This document shows positions 10,644 through 22,678 of a stretch of 64,000 nucleotides of DNA, piece by piece; position 1 is the first letter of the stretch; each line of letters starts with the position of its first letter. Location: NCBI GenBank assembly GCA_936432065.2, contig OW386291.2, forward strand, positions 17,647,821-17,711,820, given 5' to 3'. Made by a program: the position numbers and the translations under genes. Under the pieces are notes generated by a model. The model saw only the letters and a list, made by a program, of their open reading frames with translations. It was not told the DNA's origin and made no database searches. Source of the stretch: Rutpela maculata. Taxonomy: Eukaryota; Arthropoda; Insecta; Coleoptera; Cerambycidae.

Positions 10644-10691
10644 TAAATTAATAAATGATCAATGTCTAATTTTGAAATGACTTATTTAATT

Positions 10692-10840
10692 TTAAGGCCA
10701 CTGTTAGACTATAAAAGTTCTTTGACAAAGATCTTTTATAAAAGATATTTTATGAGTAATTTGATAGATATTTCATCTCATAAAATATCTTTTATAAAAA
10801 ATCTTTGTCAAAGAACTTTTGTAGTCTAATGATGGCCTAA
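10692..10840. mobile_element. Foldback MITE, about 150 bp
   Basis: Near-perfect hairpin with arms of about 65 bp. The outer ends read TTAAGGCCAC and TTAGGCCATC on opposite strands, and the inner part is AGTTCTTTGACAAAGATCTT. Family unknown. Confidence 0.8.
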
Positions 10841-11925
10841 GCAATTTGTTTGAAAATCATTTAAAATTCCCGCCTATGTCAATCCCGCCTGTATCAAAAA
10901 GGCGGGAATACAGCGCTACCCGCGACGTAAGTTTTGCTGTTTAAAAAATCCCTGAGAGTTGCCTATCTATATCATATATAATATTCTTTAATCTATGTTG
11001 GTAACCATTACTTTAAATTCTGTCGTTATAATTTTTTTCTGTATTTATTAGTTACGGATATAGCAATTTATGTCTTTTGTAGTACACTATAATATTCCGA
11101 TTTCTACTTAATGTAAGACTTTTGTGAGGATATTTTTAGACCCTTTGAAACCTATTTTCCAGAAGTATTATTCCGATCAATATTTTTAATACTTTGTATT
11201 TTCACAGGAAATGCCAATTCGATGTAATGTAGGAAAGTATTTATAAAAAGGTTAAATTTTTTGTTTACATCGCAACTGTTACTTTCCAAATATCACCTAA
11301 CCCACACGATTTACATCTTCCAATAGAATAGGAGCCCATAACACAAAAAACGCGTATAATCGCACTTAAATGGAAAACCACATAGCATGATATTTAAATA
11401 TCTAAGGTCAAGAAGGTTCATTCTTTTGTGAGAACTTTTCATATACCCTCCCATCGTTCATTTTGTCACATTTTCCCCTCCCCCTCCGAACGTATTTTTT
11501 GAATGGCCCCATAATATATCAACTTCAAAATATGAAAATTAGACATGTTATAACCGGCACCTCCGGCAAAACATCGAATTATCAGGTTCCATAAATTCCT
11601 TTTGTGCAATATTAAGAAATTAATTCAGAGCGGAAAATTGTACAAAATATAACGTCAAAATGTCTTTTAAGGGCTCAGAAGCTGAATTAAAGCTAAAAAG
11701 CTTCATCAATTTCTTCATACGCTGATGGCATTAAAATCCTTTTTTCTGAAATCGATCGGCAATCCCAAGCCGCATTCAAAGTGATGGGAACTGGCATCTG
11801 AGGCATCGGACCTTTAATATAGTAGGAATGACATAACTGTTACTAAATTTGCAACTTTAGGGTAATATTCACTTTGTGGTATACATTTGTAGTGACAATT
11901 ATGTAGATTTTACTGAATCTGAATT
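10841..11925. other. Non-coding stretch with a small GC hairpin
   Basis: Contains a short hairpin built on CCCGCCT / AGGCGGG near 10867-10905. Otherwise AT-rich with no recognised gene. Confidence 0.4.
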
Positions 11926-12002
11926 GCAGCAGTTACTTGAAAGCGTCATAACTATACAATGCTTGAGCATTGTATAGTTGACGCTTTCAAGTAACTGCTG
12001 CA
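11926..12002. repeat. Nearly perfect 77-base hairpin
   Basis: Arms of about 37 bp start GCAGCAGTTACTTGAAAGCG and meet at a TGAGCA centre. They differ only by a 2-base insertion. It may be the core of a small MITE. Neighbouring sequence to 15 kb repeatedly contains GTTACTT / AAGTAAC-like words. Confidence 0.8.
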
Positions 12003-12896
12003 GAATCTGCAACGTCGCGGATACTACTCTGCATTACTTTGAAGCATCCTCAACTGCATAGTGAAAACTGGTAGTAATGCTGATCGCACAGCGTTACCAA
12101 AGGACCACTTCAAAGTAACGACAACTTCAAGTGTGCAATTTTAAGCCCCCGGTACGTTGTTGGGATATATTCTGGGGCTTCAAAGTTGTCTAACTTATTA
12201 GTGACATCTCGAGTAAAAATGAGGTTATTTCTACGAACATAGGGGCTTTGAAGTTATCTTTACTACTCCCCACTAATTGAAAATGACTACGAAGTTACAT
12301 ATACCTCGAAAATCTACTATAAAGTAATATTAACTTTTAAGACAATTTATATGATTATTGGCATTGAATAAAATGGCGTCATCTGAAATGGTCAGTAAAA
12401 GCGTTTATCGGCACTCATCTATGTTTTATAGAAAACTGAAGAAACAGTTAAACAGTAGTATAAATAGTGATTCGTCAGAATATAATGCAAACATGAAAGA
12501 TTATTTCGCCACAGCAAAACCATCATCTTTGGCAACAAGTGCATAAGTGTTCCCATCAACACAAGGAGAACAGTAATCGAAAACTATAACAGTTTGCAGT
12601 GATATTAGTGATACTGTGTACTGCACGAAAGTTACAACTTGTCTTTAAAACACAGATATTTACAAGACATACATTGTACATCGTATGGGAAATGTAACTG
12701 GTAATAGTTCAGTTAGTGATCCACTGAGCATATTAAATGAATTTGCCGATTAAAAACTCCAAATTTAATAAATATTGTGTCGATGGGGAACGAACAATAT
12801 CGGTATAAAAGGCATAAGGCATCGTTTGTGTACAATAAATTGAACTGAATATATATATACAAAAAAATAGCAAAAAAACTATATTTCTTTTCTAGA
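12003..12896. other. Non-coding stretch
   Basis: Only short ORFs, including one of 62 codons at 12358-12546 without recognisable relatives. It may be part of the same unknown repeat as the hairpin at 11926, given the recurring GGGGCTTTGAAGTT-like words. Confidence 0.35.
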
Positions 12897-13398
12897 ATAT
12901 CTCAAAAGTTATCAGTGACGACAAAAATAACAGTTTACAACACCATTATCCAACCTCATTTCGATTACTGTGGCAGTCTATTGGATTTAAATAAAATAAC
13001 CTCCCTTCAAAAACTACAGAATAGAGGAATGAAAGTGATTTTGAAATGCAGTCGATATACCTCAATCCAACATATGCTTTCTTCTCTTCAGTGGCTACTG
13101 GCTGTCTGTAAAAGATAGATTGCTTTTCATGGCTATGGTATTTATTTTCAAAATTTTAAATAACTTAATACCGGTGTATTTAAATAAGTTTATATTTTAT
13201 GCAAACCAAATAGATCAACACTACACAAGAAATAACAACAAATTCTATATACCAACGCAAAATCTAAGTCAAGCTATGAAAATTTTGTTATATAAAGGCC
13301 TCGATCAATATAACAAGTTACCAGATGATGTAAAGGAATCTATCTCTCTACCTGTATTCAAACGTAAAATTGTAAGCTATATGAAGTCGATTGATTAA
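12897..13398 (+). pseudogene. LINE reverse transcriptase C-terminal relic
   Basis: Two overlapping frames. The first (12915-13118) has an IIQPHFDYCGSLL block and LQKLQNRGMKVILKC, typical of the region after the RT thumb in CR1/Jockey-type LINEs. The second (13120-13398) has FKILNNLIPVYL and ends ...LPVFKRKIVSYM. A frameshift near 13110 separates them. Everything 5' of the thumb is missing. The two halves give one continuous C-terminal region if the shift is ignored. Confidence 0.75.
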
Positions 13399-14923
13399 CT
13401 CCACTTGTTTTAAATATTTGTTCCTCGTTATTTTTTAATTTATTTATATATGTATTAGTCTGAGTGTGTAAGTGCGTGTATTATTTATTTATGTATAAAT
13501 TATGATTTTTTGTAGTTACATTAGAAAAGTGAATTTGTGTATTAGGATTTCCCTATTCAAATAAATACTTACTATTTTTGAATGAAATTAAATGTAAACT
13601 GATCACTAGAATATGAAAACTCTTATGTAGTTTTTCCATTACACATCTTACGTTAATAAATATATTTACAAGACATAGATATTTTATTTGCACAAGTTTA
13701 TTAACAACTTAATTAATAATATCAGATAATAAAAAGTACTTGGTAAAAGTATAATAATTGCTATTTTTAATCCATATCACACACAGTGACACTTTAACAG
13801 TTATTATCGTGTTGCCAATTAAAAAAAAAAAAAAATTACCTATCTCGTATCTGCCAATTGTACCAACATGAACATAATTTGGTAGCAATAGTTGCCAAGA
13901 TCTTATAGCGTCATTGGTCCCATTTGCTACATCTAGGTAAATATAACTACACAGTGAAGTTTTTGTAATTCCCGTCACCACAACACAGCAACAACTATAA
14001 CGTTGGTGGCATCTGCTACTTTATGGGAAATGTAACTTGTAGGGAAATAATTTTGATTTTTGCCACTTCTAATATGTGACAAATACTTTGCTGACATATA
14101 TACCACCACAAAGTGACTGCAATTAAAATCGCTATTTTTCTGTTGTTGAATGAAGACGCCATATTGACACAGATAAAAATATAATTCAATAAAATTTTTT
14201 TTTTATTATTATGGTCATTTGCAAATATGTTTTATAAATAGATTATTATTTTATAATATATAAAATTAAAAAAAGGTTTTTCATAAAAAATTTTGCAGTT
14301 TTACTTGTACACATAATTTTTGCAAAAAAGATTTCTTCCGAAAAAACCATTTTCTCGAAGGGGCGTCTTTTTTATCGAAGCATCATGATAACATTTTACA
14401 GAAAACAAGTGGTGGTTTTAATATCCACACCTAGGGTAAATGCGAAACATCATGATTTATAATATATGCTTATCCATGTTATATATAATCACCTTAACTT
14501 GGGTGCTCAAACTCAATTAGTCATTAATTTGCTATTCAAATAACAGAGAGCTAAATATATAGTTTGCGCTCTCATTCCGGTCATTCCAAAAGTTACATCC
14601 CGTTTACGTAATAACCTAGTCCTCAACACGGTAACGGTAGAAGTACTGGAATAGTAACTTGCTACGTAATTATTATTCCCCATTTTGGTGAATGCTTAGT
14701 AGAAGGATGGTTCCCATTACGTAACATTCCTTAGTTGCGGAAACCTTTAAAGTTCCACTAATGATAACTACTACGTAGAAACTACTAAAATTGCTGCTTG
14801 GGATGTCTACATTTTCGGCGCGATTTCAGATCGAAAAATGCACAATTCCAGTATTTTAGTCCGTTGCTAAGAAACAATCAGAAAACAGACCGGAAAAGAT
14901 CCGTCGCCAAGCAACGATCAACA
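13399..14923. other. AT-rich stretch without recognised gene
   Basis: Contains a run of A near 13820-13835 and a 90-codon minus-strand ORF (13709-13981) with no family resemblance. Words such as GGGAAATGTAAC recur here and near 12685, suggesting an unidentified repeat. Confidence 0.4.
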
Positions 14924-14985
14924 AAACCGTACGGGAATGTTACTTTCCCGGCCTAGGCCGGGGAAGTAACATTCCCGTACGGTTT
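14924..14985. repeat. 62-base GC-rich palindrome
   Basis: Arms AAACCGTACGGGAATGTTAC... pair across a CCTAGG centre with one mismatch. Markedly more GC-rich than its surroundings. Confidence 0.85.
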
Positions 14986-15142
14986 CTTATGTATATTTTA
15001 GACAGTAAATAAATTCACGCAGACAAACCAACACTCATTAAAATTGCATTTATTAGTAAGCAGTTATATTGTAATGAAGAAATGTTATGCATTAATACAA
15101 GTTTCTTAATTTATAATAATATTGATTGCGATTTCAGAAAAA

Positions 15143-15240
15143 ATAGTATGTGTACTTCGGTGTGAAAGCACATTCTCGGACTTCGATGCATCGTAGTCCG
15201 GGAATGTATTGCTTTCACACTTAAATACACAATATACTAT
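15143..15240. repeat. 98-base imperfect palindrome
   Basis: Arms begin ATAGTAT, share GTGTGAAAGCA and CGGACT, and centre on GATGCATC. Likely a small MITE or its remnant. Confidence 0.75.
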
Positions 15241-16815
15241 TATGTTCCTGACACTATCTTCTCCAGTTTGACTACGTTACCCTTGTTGTAGCTTATTGTA
15301 TGGAGTATGGTTAATAAAAAAATGGTTAGTGCCTCTAACGTGTAAGTACGTATGTGAATTTTTAAAAAACTCAAAAGCATCAAGTTTTTTTTCTTGAAAA
15401 GATGTCCTGAAAATATCATTAATAAATTGTCATGAGTAGATTTACAATATATGTGAAATACAAACAAATTGGTTCACTTGATTAAGAAAATAAAATCGCA
15501 ATTTTCCGACCGTCATCTTGGATTTTCATATTTTCGATTTCAGATTCGTAATCAGAGACCCCAGAATCACCCAGTTCATGATTTTCACGAAAAAATCACG
15601 CTTATTTTCCGAACCTTAGAGGAGGATAGGGAATGCTATTTGAGGGTTTCTAAACAAAATGCAAAAAACCGTATGTCGATCCGAGTGAAGGTTTCAATTT
15701 TCCAAGTAAGGTACTTTTTCCATCATATTGGACTGGACTAAAATAGTTATTCGAAGTCGGTATAGTACTCGTCTGTAAGTCAGTTATGTTGGAAGTTAAG
15801 GCACAATCTTTAAACAGATTTTGTACATTTCCGTGTCAATAATAATTATAGTGTTAAAACGAAATTACTGTCTAATGAATGCAGTTAATTTGAAAAGTAA
15901 ATAGTTGAGGCTAACAACAGAGAGTTATTTACTAACTCTCTGAAACTTATGATAAAGGCAAACGGTCTCAGAATATAACATGAAATTATAATCACAATTA
16001 AATTTGTATTTCGAATCTGAAAATTAATATTTACATTAAGTAAATATGGAATTAGTTGGGTTACGCTTAAAATGTGTTTGATTTAATTTGATTTCATGTT
16101 TGGAAAAGAGAAGCGATATTAGTTGGTTAGAAAATACATTTGCATTTGTACACATTTTAAATATATGTCGAGTATGCAAAAGCCCCCTTCTTCAGTCAAT
16201 ATTTGCTTGAATTGAAATGTCCAATTCAATCATTGTCATATTTGTGTTAAGGAAAATGAAAAATAAAACGAACTGAAATACATTTCTCAACTTTAGCGCA
16301 CATTTGCAGTAATTCAATTTATTCCTGATTTATGAAAATTTTCGGACTCTATCTCGACATGTTTGTCGGGAGGTCTTTTGTGTCGGTGTGTCTTTGTAAC
16401 GTATACATATAATATTTGTGATAGTTTGAAATTGTCCTTAGGGAACTATTCTATTTTTACCCAACTGCCGCTTATATGTGTTTCAATGCCTTTGTGCTAG
16501 TTTCTAAATAATTAAAAAAAACGAAAATCCCGACTACGAAAAAGGGACTTATAGTCGGGAGTCTGAGCTGCAATTTAAGGCTTAGTTTTTGAAACCAAAG
16601 TACCTGTCAGACATTCAGCTGGTAGGTATCGTGTTCGATGTAAAATGTTCTGCTCAATCCGAATCCGCATAAAAATCAGGGTTTGTCTTTAACTCTTTAT
16701 AGTCTAGGAGATAGCTACATATATGGGGCCTGGGATATGTTGGCATTGCTGTTTTGTTTTAGCAAATATTTTTCTGAGTATTTATCTTATGTGAGTCAAC
16801 CGATGGCTAACCTAG
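15241..16815. other. Non-coding stretch, possible intron or unknown repeat
   Basis: ORFs of 75-90 codons (15240-15467, 15469-15741) resemble nothing known. If the coding piece starting at 16816 is a last exon, part of this region would be its intron. No upstream exon was recognised. Confidence 0.35.
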
Positions 16816-17748
16816 TATTGAATTTGAGGAAATTTCTGGCTTTGTCACTGCCATGTATTATGATTTCTGGTGGCTAGGATGTGTACTAAGCAAAAATGAC
16901 GAAACAAAGGAGGTGACAATCAGTTTTACTTCCACATCCAGTGGAAGTATAGTAACGACAAAAACATTTTTGAACATTTTTATTGTTCAAATAGGCTTAG
17001 AATGTCATGAAACGTCGAGATTTTAAGTTTGATTGAAAAAAAATTTCTGTCTGTCTGTCGGTCTGTCTGTAACTTTTTTTGTGCGTACCATTACTCTGCA
17101 ACCGTTTAATATATTGACTTGAAATTTGGTACACGTATGTACTTTGATGGGATCTGGAACTAGGTTTATATTCATCTTATTCCGTCGAAGGATTGGGGGG
17201 TAAATTAGGGTAAATGGGGGGGTAAATAGGTAAATCAAGCAGGTAAGAGTCCATAAAATTGGTATTTAGTATATACAAGAGAAACTAAGGTCTCAAAAAA
17301 TGTTTTGGCAAAATTGGGATTTAGTGTGTGTACAAGAACCAAAAACCTCAACATATTTTTTTACTTCATCCACCCCCACTACCCCCTCCCCTATCACCAT
17401 CCCTACCCCACTATCGGTGTGGGATATCGTTTTATGGATTCTTGGGGTAGACGATTTCAAATATTATATTACTAAAGTTTCATAAACAATTTTTTCCACA
17501 TACAAAATTTTTTCGTTGTGAGAGACTTGGATAGAAAATCTGGATGTGGAAGTAGTGATTCCTTGGGCAGCGGTTTTTTACATCCAAGTGGTTCGTCCCA
17601 ATCATTTCTGTATCCAAATAAACCCGACATTTTAAATGTCAACCCAAAAACAATACTACTTAAAGTGGATCCTGTCACTGAAACGGAAGGGTCTACAAGT
17701 TTAGTCAAGCTGAAATGGCATTATCGATACGGCTTCAAAATTGAATAA
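16816..17748 (+). pseudogene. Last-exon-like coding piece split by R1 insertion
   Basis: A candidate splice acceptor AACCTAG precedes 16816. The frame then runs 37 codons to the R1 insertion point (TA at 16927-16928) and resumes after R1 at 17555, ending with TAA at 17746-17748. Taking out R1 and one TA gives an unbroken frame across the junction. Recognisable blocks are VTAMYYDFWWLG before R1, and SGFLHPSG, SFLYPNKPD and KLKWHYRYGF after. This pattern (YYD..W..G, then F.HPSG, WP..D) resembles the C-terminal module of a repetitive arthropod protein family whose function I do not know. It could be a transposon gene tail or a host gene. With R1 in place it should be disrupted unless R1 is in the transcript's 3' region. 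Confidence 0.55.
16929..17552 (+). mobile_element. R1 MITE, complete 624-bp copy
   Basis: The 13-bp TIRs are CTTCCACATCCAG at 16929 and CTGGATGTGGAAG ending 17552, flanked by TA on both sides. The left TIR is part of a terminal hairpin (CTTCCAC atcca GTGGAAG). A GTCTGTCTGTCGGTCTGTCTGT tract sits about 120 bp inside the left end. Other copies are at 1-241, 47930-48345, 62543-62813 and 62897-63420. No coding capacity. Confidence 0.85.
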
Positions 17749-19871
17749 AAAAATAACGATTATTAAACAAAAAATTTTTGTATTGGGTACCACCCATAAA
17801 TGTTTATCTTTTACGTACAACATATTTCATTGTATAGTACCCATTTAGTATTTAATTATGCTTATTACCGGATTCATGTTGTCATGTATGACAAAAGTGG
17901 TTGTGGCAGGGAAACGTGGGGGGGGGGGGGGGGGTAGGTTGCACAAACCTATTTCCATAACTAATAATAACGACTCTTTTGATATATGTATATGTAAATT
18001 CAAAATCATAAATTGCAAAATAAAATATTAAACTTTGCGATTAGTGTCTTGAAAGTACACATTGTCCTAAAATAATATTTTTTGTACAATTTTTCCGTTG
18101 TTACCCCACTTTGAAATTGTATGCAATGGTAAATATGACCATTAGGGACAAATGCAATTTTTTTAATAATTTTCAAAAATATACTTTTTGAGAATAATTT
18201 CTTTTACATTTGTGACCTTGAACTCGATCTTTAAATTTGAGGTTGCAATATTTTTTAATCTCAAATACAAAAATATTGTTTATACACCATAAATTGACGT
18301 TTGTCCCACCCTTGCATCTCTCACCATTTTGGAGATATTGTGATTTAAATATCCCTATTTTCCAAAATGACTAACTTTCTTTTAATTTTCAAAGACGTAT
18401 TACTCAAAAACCAATAATCAAAAAAAATAAAAAAATTGAAATTTTCATGTTGCTGACAGGTACAACACTCACCAAAAATTATCAAAATCGGAGAAGTCAA
18501 GTTTCAAAATGGAATGACTCGCATGTTGTTGCGTCTTCAGTTATTTTATTGCAGAACGAATACGAATCGAACTTCTGAAGCCACAACTTTACTTTCATTT
18601 TAGTGCAAAAAACAGTGACATCAGAAATATATCGCTTGCTACTATCATTGTTCTCTCAATACACAAAATTCTAGCATGGAGAATATGACCGTATCGGCTT
18701 CCTCACTGTCATGAATCTGAGCATTTTTCATGATACAAGCTGACTCGAATTATAACAATTTCTAATTATTAACTGTAATATATTTCGCTTAGCTGATATA
18801 AATACATGCATAGCTATTATATTTAAAGACAGTTTCATTTATACAGATATCTATTTAAGTGTTTCTAAAGTTATGATGAAGTAAAATTAAGTCCAAGGAA
18901 TTTTTAACTACTGTATTAATAACTATATCTTTTAAACAAAATAAAGCCGGTAAAACCACAGAAACATTGTACCTAGTAATACAGTACCTAATATTAAACC
19001 ATTGCGCGCATCTGTTGGTTTCGATTCATTACCCCAGCACCCTCACTTCCTAGCGAGAAATTCTTAGTTTATTCTTTAGTCACATGAATCATATTTCAAC
19101 ATTCCAGCCATCAATAAATAATTTAGCACCGCAGCGCCATCACTGTACATTGCGAAGGAAAAATGCTGTCAACTGCAATAATTTACTGTCTTTTTTGGTA
19201 TTGATTATTCATCATTCACAAAATTCAAATATCTTTATTATTTTTCGGGTTAATTGCCCGGGGACTTTGAATTGAAACGTCCTGTATAATAGAGTATAAT
19301 AATTACCGATGTAGTCCTGTAAAAAAAATGCGGACTACTCCTGCAAAGAGGTGCTCTCCGACTTAAAATTGCTTGTTAGTGCATGATTTTCAGCAAGGGT
19401 TCCTAAAAAACATTTTAACGTATTTTGATTACTATCTTTAAACTACCTTTCGATTTTACTTAATTTGAAAACCTGACAGTTGGCTTCTCTCTGAAGTTTC
19501 TACATTACGTCAAATTTAGAGTTTGATAGTTTGGCACGTTCATTTTGCTTTACCAACAGAACTATACATTTGAACTCACCAACAATAGAATATTTGTTAT
19601 TATTGCTGACTACATGATTTTGCAAACGGTTATGCATAATACATGCAAGCCCGCGGCATCGCCTTTCTCTCAATTTAATGGAGCGCATACCTGCATAGAA
19701 CAAAGTTTGCAGCTAAACTAAATATTGTTGAGCAGTCAACATATTTTCAATAGGAAATGTAAACTCGGCGACTACGATCGTTATCAAAGCAAATCCGCCA
19801 AATCATTAGCATCTATTGTTTTACAAATTATACATGACATTTTCCTTTTATTTTCCTTGGGATTGTCTATT
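17749..19871. other. Long AT-rich stretch with poly-G tract
   Basis: Notable only for a run of about 17 G at 17918-17935. The phrasing of 18180-18500 (runs such as TCTCACCATTTTGGAGATATTG) is typical of non-coding transposon interior, but no termini were recognised. A 63-codon ORF at 19084-19275 is unlike known families. Confidence 0.4.
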
Positions 19872-20123
19872 AGGGTGGGCCGAAAAAACCCTTTGTTAAA
19901 TTTTCCTATTGCTATACCTCGGAAAAGTTGCCTATCACCTGGCTAAGCAAAATGAAAAAAAAAACAAATAAAAAAATATCTTTCGGTCGCGTCGCACTCA
20001 AAGTTTTGAAAAATGGCGAAATTTTGCTGTTTTTCGTCAATTTTTTATAATTACTAAGCTCACTTCTATCGAAACACTATAGGTCCTAATGTGAAGTTTG
20101 GGGCATGAGGAGTTACATGGAAT
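19872..20123. mobile_element. 5' end of an AGGGTGGGCC-type transposon, truncated
   Basis: TAGGGTGGGCCGAAAAAACC at 19872 matches in form the terminus of element D (TAGGGTGGCCC at 31126) and the complement at 34482-34495. Only about 250 bp precede element C. No matching right end was found after 22678. Confidence 0.5.
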
Positions 20124-22678
20124 CGAGGGGGCAACCGCTGAGGGGAAATAGTGTACAAATCGGAGGAATTAGAAACTAATTAGGAAGGAATTGAAGGTAT
20201 TTCGGAAGGTATTAAGGGAATTACAGGGGAATTTGGAGGAAATAAATATTATTACAAGGTATTAGAAGGGAATTAAGAAGAAATAAAAGGTATTAGGAGG
20301 GAATTAGAGCGTAAAAATATTGAAATGGAATCTTTATCTTGAAGAATTACATACCAATTCTTATAGAAAGGACGTTAGTGTTGTAAAAACATTAGCGCCG
20401 GGATTAGCGCTAAAAATATCTAGTAAAGAAAAAATAACTGTAATTTTCCCCATAGCTTTTTAGTTGATTCTATTTTTCTCTTTTATAATGCAAAATACGA
20501 CAATCTGAGTAGCTGGCTAATGGGAAATACCCGAGGTTAATCGGTTAATCCGAAAAAAAAAAAAAAAATTAATTTAGTTAAACTACCGATGATACTATGG
20601 ACTTCTAGTTCAGTAATATAACGATTTATATAAGCATAAGAATTACTAAACCGAAAAGTTCCCAGCCCTAAATAGTGTGCTTCATCCCCTAGGTTGCCGT
20701 TTCCACCCCCATTTTGAGGTTTTCTAGATTATGTCGGGAACGGTGCACTTTTTGACCAATTATACCTTATAAAATTCTCTATAAAAAACGTCTCTACACT
20801 TTTTTTCCTAAAATTAATAGTACCGTGGGAAATAAGGCGCACACATAAGGGTTGGTTCCGGTCAACAAAATAAATTGTAATCTTTACTATAATTTACTTT
20901 AAAGTTCAATGCTTAACGCTAAAGCAGTAGCTACTAAACTCCACCTAAAATTATAATAAATGTACCACTTCCACCCTCTCACCTCTATAAAATAACGCGA
21001 TTTTTAAAGAAGCGAGAATATTGTATCTTGTATTTGTTTTCATCCCTCCCTAGAGGTAAAGTACTTGGCGTGTGGTGTCCCCTGTAGGCCAAATACACTA
21101 ATTATCAAACGGTTACCTACGTTAATTAATCTTCATCGTCTTCCATAGATTCGACATTCATGCATGCTTGTCCGTGGTAATGGTAACACATTGTGGAGCA
21201 ACGTAAGCCTGCTCTTCTGCAACTGCACCTGTTTTCGCACCCTGAACAAGAAATTAGTGTTAAAACCGGGAGCCGGTTCTTTTATTGTCATAGTTTGGGT
21301 TAATATACCGCCAACTTTTTCCATCCCCAATCAGTAGCTTCTAGCGCAACGTCTTTCCATGTTTGAATTTGGTAAGAAACGCGATATGAGTGTTGCCGAG
21401 CAGCAGCAGAAGTTGTTGGTAGTTTTGATAATATTACAGTATTGTTCGCTTTACCAACAAGTTTATTAAAAGTCACGAATCTGTATACATCTAGACTTTT
21501 TTCTGCGGAGGTAGAGTTGTATAAAGCTAGAACAAATCGCTCTCCTACGTCTACAATTTCTCCATGACTAGCTTTTTCATTATTAAAACTTTGCACGATG
21601 TCTTGTAATACTTCAGTAATATAACAGTTAAAATTGTAATATATCGGACAAAATTCATAAAGTTTCAAAAATTGTGTGCTTCATCCCCTAGAGGACGTCG
21701 TTTCCACCCCCATTTTGAGGTTTTCTAGATTATTTCTGGAACGGTGCATTTTTCCATAAAAAAACCTATATACAGAATTATTCCTTATAAAATTCTCTAT
21801 AAAAAACTTCTCTAAACTTTTTTCCTAAAATTAATAGTACTTTGGTAAATGAGGCGCAAATGTAATCAACGCAGGTCATATAATTCGCTGAATATCCGTA
21901 TGGCTATTTCCAAAGCTGTCTTTACGCGAAAAGAGTATAAATATCTATACACCACCACAATGTAAAAAATTTCAATTTCTCCCACTACATCTCAGACGAC
22001 CCAAGGTCACTGCATTATTTTAGAGCTTGCTGTAAACGCTGTTACTGTTCAGGGCTGCCAATGTGCGGCATTTTACGCAAAAAGCGAGTATTTTAAACCC
22101 ACTTTCAGGTAAAATCGAAACACGAAGTCGGCCATTTTGGTTCTTTACATTATATAATTGGAAATTATATCCCATATCACTACACCAAATTTGAAAAAAA
22201 TTCATTCGCCCATTCAAAAGTTACAACAGTGTCCCCATCATCAAAAATCGCGTGCTTTTATAGGGGTGAGGGGGGTGGAAGTGGTACATTTATTATAATT
22301 TTAGGCGGACTTTACTAGCTACTGCTTTAGCGTTAAGTATTGAACTTTAAAGTAGATTATAGTAAAGATTACAATTTATTATGTTGACCGGGACCAACTC
22401 TTATGTGTGCGCCTTATTTCCCACGGTACTATTAATTTTAGGAAAAAAGGGTAGAGACGTTTTTTTATAGCGAATTTTATAAGGAATAATTTTGTATATA
22501 GGTATTTTTATCAAAAAGTGCACCGTTCCCGAGATAATCTAGAAAATATTAAGGTATTAGGAGCAAATAAAGGTATTTGAGGAATTAGGGGAATCACAAG
22601 GAATTAGAGGGTAAATAAAAGGTATTTTTCTAGAATAGGTATTAGATGTACAAAATTTTGCCAGCGGTTGCCCCCTCG
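20124..22678. mobile_element. Element C: 2.55-kb element with internal long inverted repeats
   Basis: The 17-bp TIRs CGAGGGGGCAACCGCTG (20124-20140) and complement (ending 22678) bound the element. Inside, about 330 bp at 20690-21010 are inverted at 22240-22550, and a third partial copy lies at 21670-21850. Both outer ends contain purine-rich degenerate repeats of the form GGTATTAGGAGGGAATTA. The interior carries a minus-strand gene relic (21133-21668) of the same family as in element A. A clear target duplication was not found. Confidence 0.7.
21133..21668 (-). pseudogene. Decayed gene of element C, same family as in element A
   Basis: The minus-strand frame 21668-21300 includes FVTFNKLVGK, then LPTTSAAARQHSYRV, QIQTWKD and DWGW. 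A second frame (about 21330-21245) continues with GGILTQTMTIKEPAPGF. A third (about 21240 down to 21133) gives GCENRCSCRRAGLRC, a Cys-rich knuckle, and an acidic end (ESMEDDED) before TAA. Two frameshifts are needed. The Cys-rich tail C.C..AGL.CS..C and the QH....W...GW module are hallmarks of an abundant uncharacterised animal repeat-protein family. The N-terminal half, including the GCDY motif seen in A, is missing. Probable transposon protein; exact role unknown. Confidence 0.65.

Noticed and set aside
17023..17238. ORF containing KVTDRPTDRQK
   Set aside because: Translation of the GTCT tetranucleotide tract in R1, not a protein signal.
17918..17935. Poly-G run as a possible G-quadruplex regulator
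   Set aside because: A single homopolymer with no adjacent gene; may also be a length-variable sequencing feature.
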